The notes: generated by a model not told the origin, from the sequence alone. DNA of 64,000 nt from Mageeibacillus indolicus UPII9-5 (GCF_000025225.2 NC_013895.2:992001-1056000); one strand, 5' to 3'; shown: positions 9,421 to 21,253, counted from the stretch's first letter. Translations and numbers: made by a program.

Positions 9421-10677
9421 TTAAAATGTTGCAAAACATTTGCGCGCAATGTTCGCTTCGCCAAGTTCAGGCATATCTTTGACCATGCAATTACCTGGAA
9501 TCAACGACTTTTCACGTATGAGCAAACCATGCGTCAATACAGAAATATCCTCTGTACAGAGTTTGTTCTTATAGGGTGAATCGCCTTGAACTTGCGCTCC
9601 GATTTGAACATCTCGTTCAATCACACAATTCATTCCCACTATCACCTTGTCTAAAAACGCCCCTGATCTAACCGTAACCCCCGGCATCAGAACGCTGTTA
9701 CGGATGACAGCTCCCTTTTCCACATAAACTGAATGCGAAAGAACAGAATGTACGACTTCACCGTTTATTTCGCATCCGTCGGTCAGGCAACTGCCACGAA
9801 CCACGGCTGCCGATCCGACATAATGAGCTGGTTTGACTGGATTACGGCCGTAAATACGCCATGAAGAATCCATTAAATTAATATCTTCCGGACAGTCCAA
9901 AATATCCATATTAGCTTCCCATAGGCTGCTGATCGTACCTACATCCTTCCAATAACCGCTGAATCGATAGGCAATCAATTTGTGACCGTCTGCTAGCATA
10001 GCCGGAATAATGTTTTTGCCAAAATCATGGGTGGATTTTTCATCTTTTTCATCTTCGATAAGCTTGCGGCGCAGTACATCCCAACTGAAAATGTATATGC
10101 CCATACTGGCCAAGTTGCTACGCGGCTTGGCCGGCTTTTCCTCAAATTCAACAATGTTGTCGGCACTGTCTGTGTTCATTATGCCGAAGCGAGGTGCTTC
10201 CTCCCAAGGTACTTCCAAAACAGCTATTGTAGCATCGGCTTTATTATTAATGTGAGCTTTAAGCATAAACGAATAGTTCATTTTATAAATATGATCACCT
10301 GACAAAACTAGAACGTATTTCGGCGAAAAGCTGTCAATAAATCCAATATTTTGATAAATAGCATTAGCGGTATTACTGTACCAACCCGTGCCGCAGATTT
10401 TTTGATAAGGGGGCAGAATAAATGCTCCGCCCGAGTTACGATCCAAATCCCATGGATGGCCGTTACTCACGTAAGTATTGAGTGCTAGCGGCTGATATTG
10501 CGTCAAAACTCCAACAGTATCAATACCAGAATTGGTACAATTACTAAGCGGAAAATCGATAATTCTGTAACGACTGCCGAACGGTACGGCAGGCTTGGCC
10601 ATTTCGTCGGTTAAATAGCCCAAACGTGATCCCTGGCCACCGGCTAAAATCATAGCGATAATGTCTTTTTTGGCCAT
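9421..10677 (-). CDS. glgC: Glucose-1-phosphate adenylyltransferase, catalytic subunit
   Basis: 418 aa. It makes ADP-glucose from glucose-1-phosphate and ATP, the committed step of bacterial glycogen synthesis. The nucleotide loop LAGGQGSRL is at about residues 12-20. The Glc-1-P region includes [20 protein letters not shown], and YWKDVGTI lies before the beta-helix domain. The ATG at 10677 is preceded by a good AGGAGG-type site. It lies 47 nt after glgB and 15 nt before glgD. Confidence 0.97.
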   Translation of the reverse strand: MAKKDIIAMILAGGQGSRLGYLTDEMAKPAVPFGSRYRIIDFPLSNCTNSGIDTVGVLTQYQPLALNTYVSNGHPWDLDRNSGGAFILPPYQKICGTGWYSNTANAIYQNIGFIDSFSPKYVLVLSGDHIYKMNYSFMLKAHINNKADATIAVLEVPWEEAPRFGIMNTDSADNIVEFEEKPAKPRSNLASMGIYIFSWDVLRRKLIEDEKDEKSTHDFGKNIIPAMLADGHKLIAYRFSGYWKDVGTISSLWEANMDILDCPEDINLMDSSWRIYGRNPVKPAHYVGSAAVVRGSCLTDGCEINGEVVHSVLSHSVYVEKGAVIRNSVLMPGVTVRSGAFLDKVIVGMNCVIERDVQIGAQVQGDSPYKNKLCTEDISVLTHGLLIREKSLIPGNCMVKDMPELGEANIARKCFATF

Positions 10678-10724
10678 TGTCTTCCCTCCTGTTATTTGTA
10701 TTCGTCATTAACCGTCGCAACGTA

Positions 10725-12716
10725 TCAATCTTCAGTGGAGCGGACGGTTTGATCAGCGGACTTCGCCGGCACTTCTTCGGCTACGTCTTTGCTATATTCC
10801 TTATACAGGTAAACTGCCGCCAAAGGCGGAATATCCAAGGTTAAACTGTTATCGAACTGATTGCATGGTTGGTGTTTGGTATAGAATTCATCTCCACAAC
10901 GATAAGAATTCTCATCTTCGGTCAAATCGCCGAACAGATGCTGCCGAACCGGATAGGAACTGCCGCCCCATTTTGCCTCGTCGGAATTTAAAATGAGTTT
11001 GTACATACCGGGCAACGGCACACCCACGCAATAATCTCGCACCGGGATTGGAGCTTCGTTCAAAATAACCACTACCACATTGCCACGCTCATCCTTGCGA
11101 TAGAATGAATACATAGTATTGCGGGCATCATCGGCATTTATCCAACGGAAGCCTTCCCAGTTAGTGTCGACCTGCCACAAAGCCGGATGATCCAGATAAA
11201 TATGATTCAGGCAGCGCACATAGTCCTGCATCTGCCGATGAGCTTCATACTTGAGCATGAACCACTGCAACTCTTCATAAAAACGCCATTCAATGAACTG
11301 AGCGAACTCTCCGCCCATGAACAACAGTTTGGCACCGGGATGCGCCATCATGTAGGCATACAAAGTACGCAATCCGGCAAATTTTCGCCAGTAATCGCCC
11401 GGTTGACGCTCAATCAATGAACGTTTGCCATGCACCACTTCGTCGTGAGAAAGCGGCAACATAAATCTTTCCGAAAATCCATAAGACATCGAAAAAGTTA
11501 TCTTATTATGGTGATAATACCGATAGATATAGTCTAATTCTTGATAATCAAGGGTATCATGCATCCAGCCCATATCCCACTTATAGGTGAAACCGAGACC
11601 ACCGTTCTCGTAAGTAGGCGAAGTTATATGTGGCCAAGCTGTAGCTTCTTCGGCAATCAACAAAACCTGCGGATAATTATCGGTTATACGCTGATTAAGT
11701 TCACGCAAAAAATCAATGCCTTCCAAATTTTCACGGCCACCGTATATATTAGGCACATATTCGGGCATACAATAATTTCTATAAAGAATAGTTGAAACGG
11801 CATCATATCTAAGCCCATCAATATGGAATTCCTCAATCCAATACGTTGCACTCGAAAATAAAAATGAACGAACTTCATAGCGAGCGTAATCGAATAACAT
11901 CGTCCCCCACTCCGGCTGTTCAGCCATACGACTGTCAGGAGATTCGTAGGTAGGTGTTCCGTCAAAATACCGCAAGCCGAAATCATCTTTGGGGAAATGT
12001 GCTGGCACCCAATCCAAAATAACGCCGATTCCGTGCTGATGCATATAATCTACCATGTATTGGAAATCATCCGGCGTGCCGAAACGTGAAGTGGGAGAGA
12101 AAAACCCGGTCACTTGATAGCCCCAAGAAGCATCTAGCGGATGTTCCATAACCGGTAACAGTTCCACATAGTTATAACCCATATCCAATAAATACGCGGT
12201 AAGGCTCTCAGCTATTTCGCGATAATTGTAAAAGTTTCCGTTATAGTGTTTCTTCCATGAGCCCAAATGCACTTCATAAACATTAAGGGGGAAATTATTC
12301 GCTCTGGCTTGCGGACGGTTTTTCATAAATTCAGCATCATGCCAAGTAAAATTGAATTCGTCAACTATGATGGAAGCATTATTCGGACGCAATTCAGAGA
12401 AACGAGCCATCGGATCGGCCTTATAAGTCTTGCCGCCATCGTGATGATAAATAACAAATTTATACTTATCTCCGGCTTTAGCTGAATTGCTCGCCGCCTG
12501 CCAAATACCGGTTTCACCGACTCGGTACATCGGCAAACTGCCTTCATTCCAGCCATTAAAATCCCCGATTACGGCAACTCCGGCCGCTTTGGGTGCCCAG
12601 ACGCGAAATTCAACACTTCCGGTCGGCCGGACATGAGCGCCTAATAACTTATAAGCGTGATCATTTTTGCCAACATTATACAAATAGTAAGGATCACCGA
12701 AAAAATCTGTCGCCAT
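10725..12716 (-). CDS. glgB: 1,4-alpha-glucan branching enzyme (GH13)
   Basis: About 663 aa. It forms alpha-1,6 branches in glycogen. A carbohydrate-binding N-domain (VIGDFNGWNE near residue 50) precedes the GH13 barrel. Catalytic residues visible are the Asp in GLRYDAVS (about residue 305), the Glu in LIAEEATAW (about 356) and the Asp in LSHDEVVHGK. A TTG 18 nt upstream could extend the frame, but the ATG at 12716 has GAAGGGAG 8 nt before it and gives the expected MATDFFGDPYYLYN start. It is first in the operon glgB-glgC-glgD-glgA. A short charged tail (EEVPAKSADQTVRSTED) ends the protein. Confidence 0.96.
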   Translation of the reverse strand: MATDFFGDPYYLYNVGKNDHAYKLLGAHVRPTGSVEFRVWAPKAAGVAVIGDFNGWNEGSLPMYRVGETGIWQAASNSAKAGDKYKFVIYHHDGGKTYKADPMARFSELRPNNASIIVDEFNFTWHDAEFMKNRPQARANNFPLNVYEVHLGSWKKHYNGNFYNYREIAESLTAYLLDMGYNYVELLPVMEHPLDASWGYQVTGFFSPTSRFGTPDDFQYMVDYMHQHGIGVILDWVPAHFPKDDFGLRYFDGTPTYESPDSRMAEQPEWGTMLFDYARYEVRSFLFSSATYWIEEFHIDGLRYDAVSTILYRNYCMPEYVPNIYGGRENLEGIDFLRELNQRITDNYPQVLLIAEEATAWPHITSPTYENGGLGFTYKWDMGWMHDTLDYQELDYIYRYYHHNKITFSMSYGFSERFMLPLSHDEVVHGKRSLIERQPGDYWRKFAGLRTLYAYMMAHPGAKLLFMGGEFAQFIEWRFYEELQWFMLKYEAHRQMQDYVRCLNHIYLDHPALWQVDTNWEGFRWINADDARNTMYSFYRKDERGNVVVVILNEAPIPVRDYCVGVPLPGMYKLILNSDEAKWGGSSYPVRQHLFGDLTEDENSYRCGDEFYTKHQPCNQFDNSLTLDIPPLAAVYLYKEYSKDVAEEVPAKSADQTVRSTED

Positions 12717-12751
12717 TGCACCGACTCCCTTCAATCTTTATTACTATGCAC

Positions 12752-12780
12752 ATTATACATTCGTGATTATAGTTTGTCTA
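12752..12780 (-). promoter_or_regulatory. Probable sigma-A promoter of the glycogen operon
   Basis: On the minus strand TAGACA (-35) and TATAAT (-10) are separated by exactly 17 nt. The predicted start of transcription lies about 30 nt ahead of the glgB start codon. No other candidate is closer to consensus here. Confidence 0.65.
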
Positions 12781-12834
12781 TTTGCAACAAAATTTCATGG
12801 TAAGAGTTACTTTTTTTGGCGGTTTTATTGCATT

Positions 12835-13728
12835 TTAAAGATCACGCATACCGACGGCAAAGCCTTTTCCGATTATTTTACTGGTATTGGTAACATAAAC
12901 AAAGGCCTCCGGATCATGTTCATTCAGGAAATGCTGCAACATCACCCCTTGCGAGCGTTTAAGAACGGTTATCAACATCACCTTCGGTTGTCCGCTAAAT
13001 GCACCCTCAGCTTTAATCTTTGTCGCGGAACGGTTGAGATTATGTGTGATATAGTCGACCACCGCCTTTTCGTTGGAAGTTATTATCGTATAATGCTTAT
13101 GTAGATTTAAGCTCTCAATGACGTGATCGGTGATCGTAGCGCGGCACAGAAGGCCGAGCAATGAATACAAACCGCTTGTTGGACCAAACGCAATGAAATT
13201 AAGCGAAGCTATGGTTAAATCAGCCAACGCCAAAGCTGTTCCGATGTTGAGGCTGGTGTATTTTTTCATCAACATACCCAAAATATCCGTCCCTCCGTTG
13301 GAGGCCCGGATGTTGAAAATTATGGCGGCCCCCATTCCTGGTAAAATAACGGCAAAAATCAGTTCCATGAGCGGCTGTTCCGTTAAAGGATGATGCATCG
13401 GGGCAATTTTTTCCATAACCGCCACCATAACGGATAAAATAAGACTGCTGTAAGTTGTTTTGAAACCGAATGAGCGGCCAAAACACATATAACCGATTAT
13501 CAGCAGGATCGTGTTCAAAATAAACATGAATAATGAGGCGGAAATATTAGGGTACCAATACCCGAGAACTACCGCCAGACCGGTAACGCCGCCAATATTA
13601 AAATTATTAGGGAATTTGAAAAAATGCACGCCTATAGCAATTAGAAACGTGCCAATATTCAGCCACACAAAATTTATCAACTCATCTTTGCTGAATAATG
13701 ATTTAGTCCAAGCATGAAATTGTGTCAT
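12835..13728 (-). CDS. YitT family membrane protein (DUF161 + DUF2179)
   Basis: 297 aa. Five or so hydrophobic helices span residues 20-205, with the family sequence FNIGGVTGLAVVLGY at 43-57 and ASNGGTDILGM near 142. A cytoplasmic C-terminal DUF2179 domain follows (HKHYTIITSNEK through FVYVTNTSKIIGKGF). Members are widespread in Firmicutes and their transport substrate is not established. The ATG at 13728 lacks a strong ribosome site. The gene follows the terminator of the flavodoxin operon and is probably monocistronic. Confidence 0.85.
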   Translation of the reverse strand: MTQFHAWTKSLFSKDELINFVWLNIGTFLIAIGVHFFKFPNNFNIGGVTGLAVVLGYWYPNISASLFMFILNTILLIIGYMCFGRSFGFKTTYSSLILSVMVAVMEKIAPMHHPLTEQPLMELIFAVILPGMGAAIIFNIRASNGGTDILGMLMKKYTSLNIGTALALADLTIASLNFIAFGPTSGLYSLLGLLCRATITDHVIESLNLHKHYTIITSNEKAVVDYITHNLNRSATKIKAEGAFSGQPKVMLITVLKRSQGVMLQHFLNEHDPEAFVYVTNTSKIIGKGFAVGMRDL

Positions 13729-13857
13729 ATATCTATTTTGGCGTAATTACACCGTTACCTCGTTTCCCCCGCATAATCTAAACTGATTTCGTCTCAACCA
13801 GTGCCATCAAACTTCAATAACTTCGTATTATACCAGTGAAATCGCAATCAAACAAAT

Positions 13858-13888
13858 AAGCGCCGTTCTCTCAATGAGTTCGGCGCTT
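13858..13888 (-). terminator. Rho-independent terminator after flavodoxin
   Basis: AAGCGCCG pairs perfectly with CGGCGCTT across a 15-nt loop. On the minus strand it is followed by ATTTGTTTG. It lies 70 nt beyond the flavodoxin stop codon. Confidence 0.75.
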
Positions 13889-13958
13889 TAACGTATATCA
13901 CATATTTATATCAGAGAAACATCAGTCAAATTAAATGATTTACCTATCGCTCAAATCA

Positions 13959-14390
13959 TTATTTAGCTTTGGCTAAAGTTTCACCCAATTTGCGGCAAGC
14001 ATCTTCAGTATCGCCTTCCGGTGCTTCAAAACAAATCAATCCATCAGCTACCAAATTCAAGCCGTTGGAACGAGCATCTTCCTGCCAAGTTTCCATCCAA
14101 GCGCCTTCAGCCCAAGAATAAGAACCGAAGAGAACTACCGGACGGCCACACAAACGTCCTTTAATATCGGTGTAGAAAGGCTCAAACTCAACTTCCTCTA
14201 AAGATTCATCACCCATAGCCGGGCAACCGAATGCAATTTTGTCATAACCCAAAACGGTATCAACATCGGTATCAGAAACATTCAGCACATCAACTTGGTT
14301 ACCGTCAATACGTGCACCTTCAGCGACCAAGTTAGCCATAGCTTCTGTATTACCCGTTCCTGACCAATAAACAACTGCAATTTTTGCCAT
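13959..14390 (-). CDS. Flavodoxin (short chain)
   Basis: 143 aa, an FMN electron carrier that replaces ferredoxin in many anaerobes. The FMN phosphate loop YWSGTGNTEAMA is at residues 9-20. The second flavin loop FGSYSWAEGAWMETW follows at about 88-102. AGGAGG sits 6 nt ahead of the ATG. It is the second gene after the DUF3793 gene (39-nt gap) and is followed by a terminator. The promoter of the pair carries a palindrome resembling an iron-repressor site, which fits iron-responsive flavodoxins (inference). Confidence 0.95.
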   Translation of the reverse strand: MAKIAVVYWSGTGNTEAMANLVAEGARIDGNQVDVLNVSDTDVDTVLGYDKIAFGCPAMGDESLEEVEFEPFYTDIKGRLCGRPVVLFGSYSWAEGAWMETWQEDARSNGLNLVADGLICFEAPEGDTEDACRKLGETLAKAK

Positions 14391-14429
14391 TTCATTTTCC
14401 TCCTATAATTTCTCCATCTTTGATGGAAA

Positions 14430-14981
14430 TTATCTAAATAAATTCTCCAGAGCCGTACCGCCGGCCAAACGTCGCATCACAGCCTCACGACACAACGTAT
14501 ATCGACGAAATGACTTCATGGCTTGTTCAGGGTCACTGTAAACCTTCCAATAACCGTTAAGACAATAATTGCGTCCGTCATTAACAACGAATCCTTTGAT
14601 ATCATCAACCGGATAGCCTAAAAAATAAGCTATTTCATGCGGGAACGAGTCGGCAACCTTGAATCTTTTCGCCAAATGATCTAGCATTGCCTCTAAATCC
14701 GCATCAGTAGGGTAACCGAGCAAGGCCAATTCATGTTTTACTTCCGGGCGAGACAAATGTTTCTGTAAAATACGCTCTTTATATACCAAACATAAACGGT
14801 GGTGGCGATCAGATTGCAAAAGGCGAAAAAAAATTCTCGCCGTTTGAAGCTGTTCCGCCAAATACACCAGATACTCAGCTATGCTGCAACAGGTAGCAGA
14901 GGAGTAGGATATAAGATTGGCCGGTTTGATTCCCGCCAGCGCCGGAGAGCAATGATTAGCGATTTCCATTGCAAAGTTCAC
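14430..14981 (-). CDS. DUF3793 family protein
   Basis: 183 aa. The family pattern SPALAGIKPANLI is near the N-terminus. RLCLVYKERILQKHL lies mid-protein, and PHEIAYFLGYPVDDIKGFV and NYCLNGYWKVYSD follow near the C-terminus. DUF3793 proteins are found in anaerobic Firmicutes, often next to flavodoxin, and have no assigned activity. The frame is open 12 codons upstream to a TTG, but the GTG at 14981 is preferred because AAGGAGG stands 5 nt before it. It forms a two-gene operon with the flavodoxin. Confidence 0.82.
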   Translation of the reverse strand: MNFAMEIANHCSPALAGIKPANLISYSSATCCSIAEYLVYLAEQLQTARIFFRLLQSDRHHRLCLVYKERILQKHLSRPEVKHELALLGYPTDADLEAMLDHLAKRFKVADSFPHEIAYFLGYPVDDIKGFVVNDGRNYCLNGYWKVYSDPEQAMKSFRRYTLCREAVMRRLAGGTALENLFR

Positions 14982-15068
14982 GGCAACCTCCTTCTCTGCT
15001 ACTGCAGCCGGAAACAAAACATCAACGAGGGAGAAACTCGAAGAATTAGTATTTGCTAACTCTTGATG

Positions 15069-15105
15069 ACAATATTAACCGAGGTTAACCTTTTTGTCAA
15101 TAGGT
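15069..15105 (-). promoter_or_regulatory. Sigma-A promoter with internal palindromic operator, DUF3793-flavodoxin operon
   Basis: On the minus strand TTGACA and TAATAT are spaced 17 nt apart. The spacer holds AGGTTAACCT, a perfect 10-bp palindrome. This overlaps a second inverted repeat TTAACC-TC-GGTTAA (15075-15088) that runs into the -10 box. The AGGTTAACCT core resembles DtxR/IdeR-type metal repressor sites; that match is by eye. Confidence 0.65.
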
Positions 15106-15194
15106 AAGATCAAATAATCAGAAAATTTTTGCAATAAAGTTTCTTTACCGAGCTAGGGAAAAATTGCATACAAATATAAGTTTACAATTATGTT

Positions 15195-16238
15195 TTAACG
15201 CCGGCGATAAATGCGCGCGATCCAATCGTTATCTTTACGTTCTTCGGTTAATTCCCATCTATCGGGCGTAAAAGCGCGGGACACAATGTCAGCCTTGTGC
15301 GCGACTATGCCGCTACAAATCAACTTGCCGTTCGTCTTAACGGCTTGATACAGGGCGGGGGCCAGAGCAGCGAGAACTTCAGCCAGTAAGTTGCCTAAGA
15401 TCAAATCAAATTTTTGCCCGGCAAGGGAAGAGATTTCTCCGGCCGAAGCTGTAACTTGCTCAGCAACGTTATTTAAACGTATATTGTCTTGGCATACCTT
15501 TACCGCTAAAGGATCTATGTCTATCGCAGTAATTGATTTACCGCCAAGTTTAGCGGCCGCAATCGCTAAAATCCCTGAGCCGCAACCTAAATCAAGTATA
15601 AGATCAGTAGGTTTCATGTTCTCGGCTAAAAGTTTCAGACATAAAGCAGTAGTTTCATGGCTACCCGTGCCAAAAGCCGAGCCCGGATTCATTTTGATCA
15701 TTTTTTGCCCCGGCTTAAGGTTATAGTCCTCCCATTCCGGGCAAATTACTAATGAATCAGATATTTCGATGGGATGGTAATATTGCTTCCAATTGTTAGC
15801 CCAATCTTCCTCGTTAACCGTTCCAACTTCAACTTTTCCCAGGCCAATTGGTAAAAATTGTGCCAAATCAGCCAACATAGCCCGTAAATTGGCAAGCAAA
15901 TCCTCCGGTCGACAATAATTGACATGAGAGGGCTGATACAAATATTGCTCCACCGCCAAAAAAGGATTGTCATCATCCGCCAAAGAAGGTATCAGACGCA
16001 CGCCCCGATCATCACAGGCAAAATATGCCTTCACCGTAACATAATCCGGCAAGTCATCCAGAAATTCCGGGTCAACAAATATAGTTGTCGAATTGTCACT
16101 GAGCAGGCGTTTAAGCTCAAACGGATCTTGGGTAGCGATACCGCAGGCTCCGAACTGAATCAATCGTTCAGTAAGTGCTTCCGACGCTTCTTCACTAATC
16201 GTAAATTTTGCTTCCAACCATTGTGCCGCGTTTGCCAT
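15195..16238 (-). CDS. prmA: Ribosomal protein L11 methyltransferase
   Basis: 347 aa. It trimethylates L11 using SAM. The SAM motif ILDLGCGSGILAIAAAKLG and the acidic ITAIDIDPLAV are clear, and GNLLAEVL matches the NPPY-like loop of the family. MNPGSAFGTGSHETT just before the SAM motif is diagnostic for PrmA. The frame can be extended to a TTG at 16277 overlapping the dnaJ stop, but the ATG at 16238 has GGGGTGG about 6 nt ahead and gives a normal N-terminus. It ends the heat-shock operon, a common position in Firmicutes. Confidence 0.93.
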   Translation of the reverse strand: MANAAQWLEAKFTISEEASEALTERLIQFGACGIATQDPFELKRLLSDNSTTIFVDPEFLDDLPDYVTVKAYFACDDRGVRLIPSLADDDNPFLAVEQYLYQPSHVNYCRPEDLLANLRAMLADLAQFLPIGLGKVEVGTVNEEDWANNWKQYYHPIEISDSLVICPEWEDYNLKPGQKMIKMNPGSAFGTGSHETTALCLKLLAENMKPTDLILDLGCGSGILAIAAAKLGGKSITAIDIDPLAVKVCQDNIRLNNVAEQVTASAGEISSLAGQKFDLILGNLLAEVLAALAPALYQAVKTNGKLICSGIVAHKADIVSRAFTPDRWELTEERKDNDWIARIYRRR

Positions 16239-16273
16239 ATCTGCCACCCCGTCATCTAGTGTGAAAAGACCGC

Positions 16274-17419
16274 TCAATTGCGGAAAAATTGCTTAAGTTT
16301 AGTAAAAAAATCAGTATGCTGCTGGTAATTTTTTGCTGTACAAGTATCAGCAAATTCGGCCAACAACTTACGCTGTTCCGCTGACAAATTGCGCGGTACT
16401 TCAATCTTAATCGTCGCGATATGATCTCCACGCTGGTCTTTACGATTGATATACGGAATTCCTTTGCCTTTAATCGTTATACGATCGCCCGGCTGCGTTC
16501 CTTCACGCAACTCATACTCTACCGGCCCGTCAATCGTCGGAACTTCGATCTTACCACCTAATGCAGCTTGGGTAAATTTAACCGGGACATCACAATAGGT
16601 ATCATTACCATTGCGGCCCAAAATAGGATGAGGCTTTATAGCAATAGTTATGTATAAATTGCCTTTACCTCCGCCGTTTTCGCCGGGAGCACCTTCATTC
16701 TCCAAGACTAAGCTTTCACCGTGATTAATTCCCGCCGGAATCTTGACACTCAAAGTCTTATTACGACGGTAATGACCAACTCCATGACATTGAGGACAAG
16801 GGTCTTTAATTTTTTTACCTCTGCCATGACATTCCGGACAAGCCGTCACCGTCTGTACAATGCCAAGTATAGACTGACGTTGCTGCATAACCTGCCCCGT
16901 ACCATGGCATCTGGCACATTGTTCAACGGATGAGCCTGGTTTGGCACCACTGCCTTGGCAAGCTTCACAGACATCTTCTTTGGTGACATTGAACTCTTTG
17001 GTGCATCCGAACGCCGCCTCCATAAACTCAATCGTCAACTGATAGCGCAAGTCATCCCCACGAACAGGGCCACGAGCCGCACCCTCGCCACCGAAACCAC
17101 CAAAACCGCTGAAGCCACCGAATCCGCGACCGAAAAACGAGCTGAAAATGTCTGCAAAATCGGCTTGTGAATAATTACCGAAGCCCTGACCGTCAACTCC
17201 GGCGTGACCGTAATTATCATACTGGCTTCGTTTTTCTTTGTCGCTCAAAACTGCATAAGCTTCGTTGACTTCTTTAAATTTTGCTTCAGCAGACTTATCA
17301 CCCGGATTTAAATCCGGGTGATATTTTTTGGCCAGTTTGCGATAAGCTTTCTTAAGCTCATCGTCGCTTGCCGTCTTACTGACACCTAAAACCTCATAGT
17401 AATCTCTTTTTTCAGGCAC
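16274..17419 (-). CDS. dnaJ: Chaperone DnaJ (type I Hsp40)
   Basis: 381 aa. It stimulates DnaK ATP hydrolysis and delivers clients. The J-domain with KYHPDLNPG is at the N-terminus, followed by a Gly/Phe-rich segment. Four zinc-binding repeats follow ([32 protein letters not shown]), then the two substrate-binding beta domains. The start is taken as GTG at 17419 because GGAGG lies 6 nt before it; an upstream TTG at 17434 would place the ribosome site inside the gene. dnaJ starts 19 nt after dnaK. Confidence 0.97.
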   Translation of the reverse strand: MPEKRDYYEVLGVSKTASDDELKKAYRKLAKKYHPDLNPGDKSAEAKFKEVNEAYAVLSDKEKRSQYDNYGHAGVDGQGFGNYSQADFADIFSSFFGRGFGGFSGFGGFGGEGAARGPVRGDDLRYQLTIEFMEAAFGCTKEFNVTKEDVCEACQGSGAKPGSSVEQCARCHGTGQVMQQRQSILGIVQTVTACPECHGRGKKIKDPCPQCHGVGHYRRNKTLSVKIPAGINHGESLVLENEGAPGENGGGKGNLYITIAIKPHPILGRNGNDTYCDVPVKFTQAALGGKIEVPTIDGPVEYELREGTQPGDRITIKGKGIPYINRKDQRGDHIATIKIEVPRNLSAEQRKLLAEFADTCTAKNYQQHTDFFTKLKQFFRN

Positions 17420-17438
17420 ACTCAGCCTCCGCAACTAA

Positions 17439-19301
<1,863 letters not shown>

Positions 19302-19386
19302 TCAAACATTTAACTGAACTGTCACACAGTTCAATCTGATAAATTCACTCACAAACAATCTAATTTGTAAAGCAGCCCAAGGTGAA

Positions 19387-20052
19387 TCAGTTAGCCACTT
19401 TAACAACACTGTGACGAATGACGCGATCATCGTAGGTATAGCCTTTTTGAAATACTTCAACGATCTCTTGTTCGCCTTTAGTTTCATCAGTTGTTTGCAT
19501 AACTGCGTTGTGTAAATTAGGATCAAACTTCTCACCCAACGCATTGATTTCCTTAATTTTCAAGCTGGCCAAAATTTGTTCCGCCCGCTTTTGGATTAAA
19601 ATTATGCCGTCCATAACTGACTTATCAACTTTTTCGCTCATTGCCTCGGCCGCAGCCACCGCACGTCCCAAATCATCAACTAATGGTAGCCAAGCTTCGG
19701 CAACATCCTTAACTGAATCTTTATATAAATTTTCTTTTTCTTTTTTACTTCTCTTACGGAAGTTGTCGTACTCTGCCGCCAAAGATACATATTCTTTATC
19801 TCGTGCCGCTAATTTTTGCGTCAGTTTTGCGTTCTCTGCCGACAATTTCTTGATTTCTTCCGCAAGATCAATATTTTTTTCAGCAGTTCCGGCTTTGTCG
19901 CACTCTGTTGTAGTACGATCGACTGTATCGGCTCCGGGTTCAACGGTCTTTGTTTCCATCTCGACCTCCGCCGCTTGTTCAGTTTGGGCTTTAGCCCCCG
20001 GATCAATCGAATTGTCTGCTTTCATTGATACATCCGTTTTATTCTTTTTCAT
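19387..20052 (-). CDS. grpE: Nucleotide exchange factor GrpE
   Basis: About 221 aa. It exchanges ADP for ATP on DnaK. A long, Glu/Lys-rich, probably disordered N-terminus leads into a coiled coil near residues 65-110. The conserved GrpE core follows (YDNFRKRSKKEKE, then LPLVDDLGRAV), and the C-terminal beta domain contains GEKFDPNLHNAV. Two adjacent ATGs (20055 and 20052) sit right after the hrcA stop; 20052 has better spacing from AAAGG. An ATG at 20067 has no ribosome site. Confidence 0.95.
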   Translation of the reverse strand: MKKNKTDVSMKADNSIDPGAKAQTEQAAEVEMETKTVEPGADTVDRTTTECDKAGTAEKNIDLAEEIKKLSAENAKLTQKLAARDKEYVSLAAEYDNFRKRSKKEKENLYKDSVKDVAEAWLPLVDDLGRAVAAAEAMSEKVDKSVMDGIILIQKRAEQILASLKIKEINALGEKFDPNLHNAVMQTTDETKGEQEIVEVFQKGYTYDDRVIRHSVVKVAN

Positions 20053-20056
20053 CATT

Positions 20057-21139
20057 TCACCTTTCATTTCTGCCGGATATTTTTTTCTTAAACACTTGTC
20101 GTATAAAATTCATGTTGGCCATTACCCGACGGTAGTCCATACGGCGTGGCCCTACCACCCCGATTTGGCCTATCAAATTATCGGCTAGCGCATATGTTGT
20201 AGTTACAAAGCTGCAATCACTTAGCCCCGGTAAGGTTATCTCCTGACCTATCCTGATCATAAATTTAGGTCGTTTGGTGCCGTCGCCCAGCTCAGTTGTC
20301 ATCGACGCATCTTCCTTAAGGTAACTGTCGGTCAAATAGCCAGCGAGCATGCCGTCTCTGGTTAAAACATTCAAAATATCTTTTGCCTTATCCGGATCGC
20401 GAAATTCGGGGTGACGCAATAAGTTTTGTATACCATCCAAGTAAGCGTCCAAATTATCGCTTTGCTTAATTGCCATATACGCTTCAAACAGCACTTGATT
20501 CAACAAGGATTCCGGCAACTCACTTCCACGTCCGGTATTTTCAACGGTTATCCAAGTTATTTCATTAAGTTTGCGTCCGGCTAACCCTTGCTCAATCGCC
20601 ATTCCTAATCGCTGCAATTCGGAATTGCTGACCTGAGGCGGAATGTTGATTAAACGATCCCGTACAATCCCTGGGGCGAGAACAAGAACCACAAGCACAC
20701 AACCCGGTTCAACCATGAGTAGTTTAATCTGCAAAATACTTGTCCGCTCCGTACGCGTAGCCAAAGCAACCGATGTATAGCCGGTGCTGTTGGTCATAAC
20801 CTCAGCTGCTTTCTTCACCGCGGTTTCCCAGGCATGAAAATCATCCTGTAAAGCCGTTTCGACTTTCTCTTTAACATCCGGTTGTACTTCAGGTATATCA
20901 ATCAAACTGTCAACATAAAGCCGGTAGGCCTTGTCCGCAGGAATACGGCCGGCGGAAACGTGCGGTTGCTGTAAATACCCTTCATCTTCAAGTTCGGCCA
21001 TAACATTGCGCACTGTGGCCGAGCTGAGCTGCAAAGGATATTTTTTAATTAAACTCTTAGAGCTGACCGGCTCGGCTGTAGCTATATAATCCTCGACAAT
21101 CGCTTTGAGAATAGCTTGTTTGCGATTACTTAAAATCAT
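20057..21139 (-). CDS. hrcA: Heat-inducible transcription repressor HrcA
   Basis: 360 aa. It binds CIRCE operators and represses class I heat-shock genes, with GroEL as modulator in studied species. The N-terminal winged helix reads RKQAILKAIVEDYIATAEPVSS and SSATVRNVMAELEDEGYL. The C-terminal domain has ALADNLIGQIGVVGPRRMDY. GGAGG precedes the ATG. It is first in the operon and directly downstream of a CIRCE element, so it is autoregulated. Confidence 0.97.
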   Translation of the reverse strand: MILSNRKQAILKAIVEDYIATAEPVSSKSLIKKYPLQLSSATVRNVMAELEDEGYLQQPHVSAGRIPADKAYRLYVDSLIDIPEVQPDVKEKVETALQDDFHAWETAVKKAAEVMTNSTGYTSVALATRTERTSILQIKLLMVEPGCVLVVLVLAPGIVRDRLINIPPQVSNSELQRLGMAIEQGLAGRKLNEITWITVENTGRGSELPESLLNQVLFEAYMAIKQSDNLDAYLDGIQNLLRHPEFRDPDKAKDILNVLTRDGMLAGYLTDSYLKEDASMTTELGDGTKRPKFMIRIGQEITLPGLSDCSFVTTTYALADNLIGQIGVVGPRRMDYRRVMANMNFIRQVFKKKISGRNER

Positions 21140-21153
21140 ATTTGCCTCCCGCC

Positions 21154-21180
21154 TTAGCAGTCACCTTACTTGAGTGCTAA
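21154..21180 (-). promoter_or_regulatory. CIRCE operator (HrcA binding site)
   Basis: The inverted repeat TTAGCAGTC-N9-GAGTGCTAA matches the CIRCE consensus TTAGCACTC-N9-GAGTGCTAA with a single mismatch in one arm. It lies just upstream of the hrcA ribosome site and begins about 4 nt beyond the -10 box. Confidence 0.95.
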
Positions 21181-21184
21181 AGAT

Positions 21185-21213
21185 AATCTACCATTACCAT
21201 TTAGGAATGTCAA
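21185..21213 (-). promoter_or_regulatory. Sigma-A promoter of the hrcA-dnaK operon
   Basis: On the minus strand TTGACA and TAGATT are separated by 17 nt. The predicted transcription start falls at the edge of the CIRCE element, the usual arrangement for HrcA repression. Confidence 0.85.
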
Positions 21214-21253
21214 GGAAAATCAAAGTCGTTGTTTGTAACTAATTTGCAAACGG

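Noticed and set aside
19508-20188. 226-codon plus-strand ORF opposite grpE/hrcA
   Set aside because: It is the antisense shadow of two certain genes and has no ribosome site or family features.
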